Shown piece after piece: positions 6,399 to 10,109 of a DNA stretch of 10,109 nucleotides. The stretch is from AC-32 sp035455445 (GTDB taxonomy: Bacteria; Actinomycetota; Thermoleophilia; Gaiellales; Gaiellaceae), in the NCBI GenBank assembly GCA_035455445.1, contig DATIFC010000140.1, positions 1 through 10,109 on the forward strand, read 5' to 3'. The notes beneath the pieces are model-generated. The model did not search any database, was not told the DNA's origin, and saw nothing but the letters and a program-made list of their open reading frames with translations. Numbering within the stretch: position 1 is the stretch's first letter; each line of letters opens with the position of its first letter. The translations under genes and the position numbers were made by a program.

Positions 6399-6814
6399 GC
6401 GCAGCCTCGGCCCAGCGCCAGGTCGCCCTGGCGGGAGTCGCGCTCCTCGGCGCGATCGTCGCGCTCGCACTCAGCTCGCACGGAAAGAGCCAGCCCGTCG
6501 CGGGCCTGCCGCAGCCGGTGCCGGTGGCGGGCGGCGGCTGGTACACGGCCCTCGCGGGTGCGGAGCGGCCCCGCTTCGGCACACGCACGCGCTGTGGCTA
6601 CCTGCTCACGGCGGGCACCGTCGGGATCACCGACTCCGTGCTGCCGTGCGGAGTCCTCGTCTACGTCGCCTACAAGGACAGCCCGAGCATCCTCACGCGC
6701 GTGATCGACCGCCGGCCGGTGCTGCCGGGCCGCAAGTTCGACCTGACGCCGAAGCTCGCGGAGGAGCTCGGGGTGGACGGCGTCCAGCGGATCCGCTGGG
6801 TGTACGCGAGGTAG
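6395..6814 (+). CDS. Secreted or membrane-anchored double-psi beta-barrel (RlpA-like) protein
   Basis: A 139-residue protein with an N-terminal hydrophobic helix (about 9-27) serving as signal peptide or anchor, a short Pro-rich linker (33-46) and a double-psi beta-barrel domain (48-139). The domain shows GWYTALAG at its start, then LPCGVLVYV (83-91), VIDRRPVLPGRKFDLTPKLAEELG (103-126, the RlpA signature normally reading V-DRGP...DLT..A..LG) and a closing beta strand. Asp105 and Asp116 are kept. The His found before LP in lytic RlpA proteins is replaced in the segment VGITDSVLP, so glycan cleavage is doubtful. Cys67 and Cys85 could form a disulfide outside the cell. It is the last gene of the three-gene operon and is followed at once by the 6S RNA promoter. 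Confidence 0.85.
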   Translation: MSAASAQRQVALAGVALLGAIVALALSSHGKSQPVAGLPQPVPVAGGGWYTALAGAERPRFGTRTRCGYLLTAGTVGITDSVLPCGVLVYVAYKDSPSILTRVIDRRPVLPGRKFDLTPKLAEELGVDGVQRIRWVYAR

Positions 6815-6822
6815 CCCCTCGC

Positions 6823-6828
6823 TACACT
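6823..6828 (+). promoter_or_regulatory. -10 box of the 6S RNA gene
   Basis: TACACT places transcription start at about 6834-6836, exactly where the predicted 6S closing stem begins. No good -35 match is seen (TGTACG at 6801-6806 is weak). A perfect inverted repeat, GCGAGG at 6806-6811 and CCTCGC at 6817-6822, occupies the spacer. Confidence 0.6.
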
Positions 6829-6834
6829 GGGAGC

Positions 6835-6988
6835 ACTCGAGCCTGTACGTGCTCGGGGCCTCTCTGTAGAACCAACACCGAGTGAGAGGGAGCTTGTGTT
6901 CGGCCCGAGGCGGACGCCGAGGGAGACGCGGCACCCACCTGGCTTGTCCAGGTTCACAACGGGCTCCGGGTATCGGCAGGCTGGAGAG
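6835..6988 (+). ncRNA. ssrS: 6S RNA
   Basis: This stretch has no credible gene but folds by hand as a 6S RNA. The closing stem pairs 6836-6861 with 6961-6986 (about 20 pairs, a few bulges), including 12 continuous pairs between 6850-6861 and 6961-6972. A central bubble follows (6862-6892 and 6932-6960), whose 3' side carries the small hairpin typical of 6S: ACCUGG 6937-6942, loop CUUGU, CCAGGU 6948-6953, within GGCACCCACC...GGUUCACAACGGGC. A terminal arm (6893-6931) ends in a GGAC loop, with tandem G-A mismatches. 6S RNA mimics an open promoter and binds the housekeeping sigma-RNA polymerase holoenzyme in slow growth. The position between aspS and mnmA fits the location of 6S genes beside aspS in Firmicutes. 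With the terminator the transcript would be about 184 nt, the usual 6S size. The fold was done by eye, not by a covariance model. Confidence 0.85.
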
Positions 6989-7018
6989 GAACGGGGGAGC
7001 CGCGAGGCTCCCCCGTTC
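6989..7018 (+). terminator. Terminator hairpin after 6S RNA
   Basis: A perfect 13-bp stem (6989-7001 with 7006-7018), mostly G-C, is closed by a GCGA tetraloop. No U-run follows, which is common for hairpin terminators in high-GC actinobacteria. It directly follows the 6S closing stem. Confidence 0.8.
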
Positions 7019-7032
7019 GCCTCTGGGCGATG

Positions 7033-7038
7033 CATACT
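7033..7038 (+). promoter_or_regulatory. -10 box for the small membrane protein (leaderless)
   Basis: CATACT ends 6 nt before ATG 7045, so transcription should begin at the start codon. This favours 7045 over the in-frame ATG at 7030, which would place the -10 box inside the gene. Confidence 0.45.
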
Positions 7039-7044
7039 CGGCGC

Positions 7045-7272
7045 ATGGCCAGGGTCGTCACGGTTCTCTCGCTCGTCGTCGCCGGCCTGCTCTTCACGGG
7101 CTACGGCGTGCTGGCGCTGACCTACGAGGAGGGGGAAGGCAGCTCCACGCACGTCACCTTCGCGGGGGCACAGGTCGGCGCGCACCTCGCCGGGGCGGTC
7201 AGCCTCGCGATCGGGCTGGTCGTGGTCGTCGTGGCGGTCCTCGTGGCGCGCTCCGGCCGTCTCCGCTCCTGA
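7045..7272 (+). CDS. Small two-helix membrane protein of unknown function
   Basis: A 75-residue protein (80 if the ATG at 7030 were used). It has two hydrophobic segments, about residues 5-25 and 47-68, separated by a short polar loop with EEGEGSSTHV and a Gly/Ala-rich stretch, and ends in a basic RSGRLRS tail. Both the loop and the tail composition are consistent with an inner-membrane hairpin with the basic end in the cytoplasm. No family is recognised. The start at 7045 is chosen because a CATACT -10 box lies 6 nt upstream and no Shine-Dalgarno is seen. It lies between the 6S terminator and the mnmA promoter, so it seems to be a single-gene unit with no visible terminator of its own. Confidence 0.65.
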   Translation: MARVVTVLSLVVAGLLFTGYGVLALTYEEGEGSSTHVTFAGAQVGAHLAGAVSLAIGLVVVVVAVLVARSGRLRS

Positions 7273-7280
7273 CGCATCGC

Positions 7281-7286
7281 TAGCCT
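7281..7286 (+). promoter_or_regulatory. -10 box for mnmA/anti-sigma/sigma operon (leaderless)
   Basis: TAGCCT ends 6 nt before ATG 7293; no Shine-Dalgarno sequence is present. It would produce a leaderless message and supports 7293 as the mnmA start, including the N-terminal extension. Confidence 0.45.
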
Positions 7287-7292
7287 GGGCCC

Positions 7293-8591
7293 ATGGTCGA
7301 GGTCGTCGGCGACGCCTCCCGCGACGGTCACTGGGCGCTCGTGCGCCTGTCCGTCGAGGGCGAGCGCATCCTCGGCGCGGAGGCCGAGGGGCTCGAGCGG
7401 CCCCTCGAGGGGCTGACGCTGCTTGAGGCCGCCGCGGTCGGCGGAGACGAGCTCGCCGTGGACGCGCTCGCGAACGCGCTCGGGCCGGTCTTTCGCGCCG
7501 GTCCGCGGCCCGGCCGCGTCGCGGTCGCGATGAGCGGCGGCGTCGACAGCGCGGTCGCCCTCTTGCGCGCCGGGCCTGACGCCGTCGGCGTGACGCTGCG
7601 GCTCTGGCTCGACCCGCAGGGGCCCGACGCCGAGCGGGCCTGCTGCTCGCCCGAGGCCGTGCTCGCCGCGCGGGCCACCTGTCATCGCCTCGGCATCCCG
7701 CACGTGACGCTCGACCTGCGCGAGAAGTTCCGGCGCGCGGTCGTCGCGCCGTTCGTCCGGGGCTACGCCGAGGGGCAGACGCCGAACCCCTGCATCCGCT
7801 GCAACGGCAGCTTCCGCTTCGCCGAGCTCCTGGCCTTCGCCGGGCGCGCCGGGGTGGGGAGGCTCGCGACCGGCCACTACGCGCGCATCGTCGAGCGCGA
7901 GGGCCGGCTCCTGCTGGCGCGCGCCGCCGACGAGGGCAAGGATCAGTCGTACATGCTCGCGCGGCTCGACCCACGCTTCCTGGAGCGGCTCTGGTTTCCG
8001 CTCGGCGGGCAGTCGAAGGAGCAGACTCGCGCCGAGGCCGCCCGTGCGGGGCTCGAGGTCGCCTCGCGCGCGGAGAGCCAGGAGGCCTGCTTCCTCGCCG
8101 GCGGCGACTACCGCGAGTTCCTCGAGCGTCACGGCCTCGCTCCGGCCGCAGGCCCGGTCGTAGACGAGGACGGGGCCGAGCTCGGCCGCCATGGGGGCTT
8201 CTGGCGCTTCACGCCCGGCCAGCGGAAGGGGCTGGGCGTCGCGTCCGGCGAGCCGCTCTACGCGCTGCGCAGCGATGCCGCCACCAACACGGTCGTCGTC
8301 GGCCCGCGCGCGGCACTCGCGAGGCGCGAGGTCCACGTGCGCGGCCGCCTGAATCTGCCGGTGGCTCGCGCCGAGGCGAAGCTCCGCTACCGCTCGCCGG
8401 CGGTGAGCGCCGCGGTCATGCCGACCGGGGCCGGCTTCCGGCTCGAGCTCGAGGAGCCCGCGTACGGCGTCGCCCCGGGCCAGGCCGCGGTGCTCTACGA
8501 CGACGGCGCGATCGTGGGCGCGGGGACGATCGTGCCGGATCCTGCCGAAACCTTCCGCGGGGGTTCCGCGTTAGAAACGGAGGGCGAATGA
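7293..8591 (+). CDS. mnmA: tRNA U34 2-thiouridylase MnmA with IscU-like N-terminal extension
   Basis: A 432-residue protein, longer than the usual 360-380. Residues 75-425 are MnmA: PP-loop SGGVDS at 81-86; CC at 117-118; TPNPCIRCN at 163-171, with Cys170 the first catalytic cysteine; GHYARI at 194-199; DEGKDQSYML at 213-222; and SQEACFLAG at 262-270, with Cys266 the second. The C-terminal beta-barrels span about 285-415. The enzyme activates U34 of tRNA-Glu, -Gln and -Lys with ATP and inserts sulfur passed from a cysteine desulfurase. Residues 1-68 are an extra segment with the helical pattern LTLLEAAAVGGDELAVDALANALG after short beta strands, resembling IscU/NifU scaffold domains but with no cysteine. 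An internal GTG at 7458 could give a shorter product, but the -10 box supports 7293. The stop overlaps the next start (ATGA at 8588-8591). Confidence 0.95.
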   Translation: MVEVVGDASRDGHWALVRLSVEGERILGAEAEGLERPLEGLTLLEAAAVGGDELAVDALANALGPVFRAGPRPGRVAVAMSGGVDSAVALLRAGPDAVGVTLRLWLDPQGPDAERACCSPEAVLAARATCHRLGIPHVTLDLREKFRRAVVAPFVRGYAEGQTPNPCIRCNGSFRFAELLAFAGRAGVGRLATGHYARIVEREGRLLLARAADEGKDQSYMLARLDPRFLERLWFPLGGQSKEQTRAEAARAGLEVASRAESQEACFLAGGDYREFLERHGLAPAAGPVVDEDGAELGRHGGFWRFTPGQRKGLGVASGEPLYALRSDAATNTVVVGPRAALARREVHVRGRLNLPVARAEAKLRYRSPAVSAAVMPTGAGFRLELEEPAYGVAPGQAAVLYDDGAIVGAGTIVPDPAETFRGGSALETEGE

Positions 8592-8968
8592 CGGGCGACG
8601 AGATCACGCTGACCATTCCGCGCGAGGAGCCGTTCCACGAGGTGGCGCACCTCGTGCTGGGCGGCGTCGCCGCGCGGCTCAACCTCACCTTCGAGAGCAT
8701 CGACGACCTCGAGACCGCGCTCGACGCGGTGCTCGAGCGGGCGGCCGAGGACGGCGAGGTGACCGTCCGGCTGCGGCTCGAGGAGGGCGCGATCGTTACG
8801 GTCGTCGGGCCGTTCGCCGCCGACGGGCTCCGGGCGGAGCTCGAGCGCGAGTCCGCGAACGACGTCACGCTCCGCCGGGTGCTCGACACCGTCGTCGACG
8901 GATACGAGCTCCGCGGTGACGGCTGGCTGGAGCTGACCAAGGACGTCGCGGAGGGGCACACAGGGTGA
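8588..8968 (+). CDS. Anti-sigma factor-like protein (GHKL/RsbW fold, ATP site degenerate)
   Basis: A 126-residue protein whose strand and helix order follows RsbW/SpoIIAB anti-sigma factors: an N-terminal strand (ITLTIPREEP), a helix (HEVAHLVLGGVAARL, 17-31), the DDLETALDAVLERAAED helix (39-55), a beta pair VTVRLRLEEGAIVTVVGPF (58-76) and a C-terminal LRRVLDTVVDGYELRGDGWLELTKDV (96-120). The gene precedes a SigB/SigF-type sigma factor, as anti-sigma genes do. Known RsbW proteins bind ATP and phosphorylate an anti-anti-sigma protein; the N-box Asn (expected in 44-53) and the DxGxG loop (expected near 72-78) are not found here, so it probably binds the sigma factor without kinase activity (inference). 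Its start overlaps mnmA; its stop overlaps the sigma start. Its Shine-Dalgarno (GGAGGG, 8579-8584) is only 3 nt from the ATG, unusually close. Confidence 0.75.
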   Translation: MTGDEITLTIPREEPFHEVAHLVLGGVAARLNLTFESIDDLETALDAVLERAAEDGEVTVRLRLEEGAIVTVVGPFAADGLRAELERESANDVTLRRVLDTVVDGYELRGDGWLELTKDVAEGHTG

Positions 8969-9717
8969 TGCAGGAGAGCGACAAGGTCCTGCTGCGCCGG
9001 TACCACGAGCAGGGCGACCTCGCCGCGCGGGAGCAGCTGATCGAGCAGTACATGTCGCTCGTGCGCTCGCTCGCGCGCCGCTACTCCTACCGCGGCGAGC
9101 AGCTCGAGGATCTCGTCCAGATCGGCGCGATCGGCCTGATCAAGGCGATCGACCGCTTCGACGTCAACCGCGGCGTCGAGCTCACGACCTACGCGACGCC
9201 CAACATCATCGGGGAGATCAAGCGCCACTTCCGCGACCGCGGCTGGTCGGTGCGCGTGCCGCGCGGCCTGCAGGAGCTGAACATCCAGCTCTCGCGCCTG
9301 ATCGAGGAGCTGACGGTGCAGCTCAGTCGCTCGCCGACGATCGCCGAGCTCGCGAAGTCGGCCGGGGTGAGCGAGGAGGAGGTGCTCGAGGCGCTCGAGA
9401 GCGGCCGCGCGTACAGCTCGCTCTCGCTCTCCGCCGGCTCCGGCGGGCACGACGACGACGGCGAGCTCGACCCGCTCGAGTCTCTCGGCACCGAGGAGCA
9501 CCGATACGAGGTCTCGGAGGACCGCGCGGTGCTCGCGCCCGGCTTCCGGGTGCTCGACGAGCGCGAGCGGAAGATCCTGCACCTGCGCTTCTTCGAGGGC
9601 CTGACGCAGTCGCAGATCGCCCAGCAGGTCGGGATCTCGCAGATGCACGTCTCGCGCCTGATCCGCCGCTCGCTCGAGAAGATCCGCGAGGAGATCGCGG
9701 CCGACCAGCCCGCCTAG
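8965..9717 (+). CDS. RNA polymerase sigma factor, SigB/SigF/SigG-type (group 3)
   Basis: A 250-residue alternative sigma factor. Region 2 is at about 20-97, with the core-binding EDLVQIGAIGLIKAIDRFD (48-66) and the -10-recognition stretch YATPNIIGEIKRHFRDRGW (76-94). Region 3 is about 98-175 (VRVPRGLQELNIQLS, then SPTIAELAKSAGVSEEEVLEAL). Region 4 is about 195-245, with the helix-turn-helix LTQSQIAQQVGISQMHVSRLIRRSLEKI (213-240). The order and length match general-stress and sporulation sigma factors of the SigB/SigF family, not ECF factors, which lack region 3. An acidic Gly-rich linker (157-172) precedes region 4. The start is GTG 8965 (overlapping the anti-sigma stop) or ATG 8968; GGAGGGG at 8950-8956 gives better spacing to 8965. 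The pair is translated from one message with mnmA, so the stress sigma is coupled to a tRNA-modification gene. Confidence 0.95.
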   Translation: MMQESDKVLLRRYHEQGDLAAREQLIEQYMSLVRSLARRYSYRGEQLEDLVQIGAIGLIKAIDRFDVNRGVELTTYATPNIIGEIKRHFRDRGWSVRVPRGLQELNIQLSRLIEELTVQLSRSPTIAELAKSAGVSEEEVLEALESGRAYSSLSLSAGSGGHDDDGELDPLESLGTEEHRYEVSEDRAVLAPGFRVLDERERKILHLRFFEGLTQSQIAQQVGISQMHVSRLIRRSLEKIREEIAADQPA

Positions 9718-9722
9718 GCGAG

Positions 9723-9743
9723 CAAGTAACAGTCTGTTACTTG
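9723..9743. promoter_or_regulatory. Perfect 21-bp palindrome, possible operator or bidirectional terminator
   Basis: CAAGTAACAG, a central T (9733) and CTGTTACTTG form a perfect palindrome that starts 5 nt after the sigma stop codon and lies about 97 bp before alaS. It is A/T-rich against its surroundings. As an RNA hairpin it gives a 9-bp stem with a 3-nt GTC loop and no following U-run. The symmetry and odd-number centre fit a dimeric repressor site (TetR-like operators have this look), but no regulator gene is in the window. Confidence 0.55.
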
Positions 9744-9826
9744 GAGTCGTGGGCCTCGCGCCACACGGCCAACAGCCGAGCGTCCCCGGCGTCGAGCCAG
9801 CGCTCAGTGCCGAAATCCACGGCCCG

Positions 9827-9832
9827 TACAAT
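9827..9832 (+). promoter_or_regulatory. -10 box of alaS (leaderless)
   Basis: TACAAT, the best -10 match in the window, ends 7 nt before ATG 9840, with no Shine-Dalgarno. It implies transcription starting at or next to the alaS start codon. The -35 position (TCAGTG at 9804-9809) is a weak match. Confidence 0.6.
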
Positions 9833-9839
9833 CGCAGCC

Positions 9840-10109
9840 ATGCGCACCACCGCCGACCTGCGCGCGGGCTACCGCGAGTTCTTCGAGTCCAGGGGCCACG
9901 AGTTCCGGCCCTCGCACTCGCTGATTCCGCGCGCCGACGACCGCTCGACGCTTCTCGTCTCGGCGGGGATGCAGCCGCTGATGCCGTTCTTCCTCGGCTT
10001 CGAGGAGCCGCCGGCGCCGCTCCTGACCACCGTCCAGAAGGTCTTCCGCACCCCCGACATCGACGAGGTCGGGCTGGACGGCTACCACCGGACGTTCTTC
10101 GAGATGCTC
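9840..10109 (+). CDS. alaS: Alanyl-tRNA synthetase, 5' part (cut by window edge)
   Basis: The first 90 codons of AlaRS, a class II enzyme that charges tRNA-Ala; the full protein is usually near 870 residues. Visible are the N-terminal TTADLRAGYREFFESRGHEF (3-22), PSHSLIP (24-30), LLVSAGMQPLMPFFLG (38-53), the motif 2 beginning TTVQKVFRTPDIDEVG (63-78) and HRTFFEML (83-90). The stretch FRTPDIDEVG replaces the RAGGKHNDLENVG of Escherichia-type enzymes; FRTxDI forms are typical of Actinobacteria and Chloroflexi, so this is a lineage variant and not decay. The ATG at 9840 is supported by the TACAAT box 7 nt upstream. It closes the conserved mnmA...alaS arrangement and runs out of the window with its frame open. 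Confidence 0.97.
   Translation, partial: MRTTADLRAGYREFFESRGHEFRPSHSLIPRADDRSTLLVSAGMQPLMPFFLGFEEPPAPLLTTVQKVFRTPDIDEVGLDGYHRTFFEML

Noticed and set aside
5492..6934. Long minus-strand frame opposite the envelope genes
   Set aside because: Composition (Ser/Ala/Arg/Pro repeats mirroring the P/E-rich tail) and lack of any domain mark it as an antisense shadow.
6835..7018. tmRNA, RNase P RNA or a T-box/riboswitch leader as identity of this RNA
   Set aside because: No tRNA-like ends or tag reading frame, no P4-type conserved core, no T-box sequence; the single long rod with a central bubble and hairpin fits 6S instead, and mnmA has its own promoter after the terminator.
6882..7283. Plus-strand frames over the 6S RNA interval (also 6896-7120)
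   Set aside because: No Shine-Dalgarno or -10 with proper spacing, low-complexity products, and they run across the 6S structure, the terminator hairpin and the small membrane gene.
7387..7408. Hairpin GAGGGGC...GCCCCTC within the mnmA 5' coding region as an attenuator
   Set aside because: Such 7-bp GC stems are expected by chance in coding DNA of this composition, and there is no U-run or competing structure.
7122..8336. Long minus-strand frame opposite mnmA
   Set aside because: Antisense to a gene with intact catalytic motifs; no recognisable domain, no initiation signals.
1..10109. CRISPR arrays, insertion sequences, tRNA or rRNA genes, prophage or toxin-antitoxin modules
   Set aside because: None seen: no regularly spaced repeats beyond the 31-bp pair, no transposase motifs or terminal inverted repeats, no tRNA T-loop or CCA context, and the gene content is core translation plus local regulators.

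Overview
The window is very GC-rich, coding-dense DNA with GTG/ATG starts and strong C/G preference at third codon positions. The gene order is the widely conserved bacterial block hisS - aspS - 6S RNA - mnmA - alaS, preceded by a glyoxalase-II-like hydrolase. Together with the protein styles (short GC-rich coiled-coil and P/E-rich proteins, leaderless -10 boxes next to start codons, a SigB/SigF-type sigma factor), this suggests a high-GC actinobacterium, most likely class Thermoleophilia. That assignment is inference from style and synteny; there is no 16S gene here.

Layout. 1-123: possible 3' tail of an unknown plus-strand gene. 120-509: cupin protein on the minus strand, convergent with that tail and divergent from everything that follows. 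510-756: intergenic, holding the cupin ribosome binding site, a 31-bp imperfect tandem repeat and a -10 box. 757-4378: three overlapping genes, MBL-fold hydrolase, hisS and aspS (4-nt GTGA/ATGA overlaps). 4444-5373: coiled-coil protein with its own promoter and Shine-Dalgarno site. 5383-6814: three tightly overlapped small genes (two-helix membrane protein with a P/E-rich tail, small conserved helical protein, secreted double-psi beta-barrel protein), a probable cell-envelope operon. 6823-7018: a 6S RNA gene with -10 box, foldable 6S-like structure and a strong terminator hairpin. 7045-7272: small two-helix membrane protein. 7293-9717: mnmA, a GHKL-like anti-sigma factor and a sigma factor, all overlapping. 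9718-9839: intergenic, with a perfect 21-bp palindrome and the alaS -10 box. 9840-end: 5' part of alaS.

How the parts relate. hisS, aspS, mnmA and alaS all serve translation: aminoacylation and 2-thiolation of U34 in tRNAs for Glu, Gln and Lys. 6S RNA sequesters the housekeeping RNA polymerase holoenzyme in slow growth, and the adjoining sigma/anti-sigma pair is of the general-stress type, so the segment combines translation capacity with global control of RNA polymerase. The less ordinary points are: (i) mnmA carries an N-terminal extension that looks like a cysteine-free, shortened remnant of an IscU/NifU-type scaffold; (ii) the anti-sigma factor seems to have lost the ATP-binding N and G1 boxes needed for partner-switching kinase activity; (iii) several genes have a -10 hexamer ending 6-9 nt before the start codon, indicating leaderless transcription; (iv) the envelope mini-operon inserted between aspS and the 6S gene has no function I can name.
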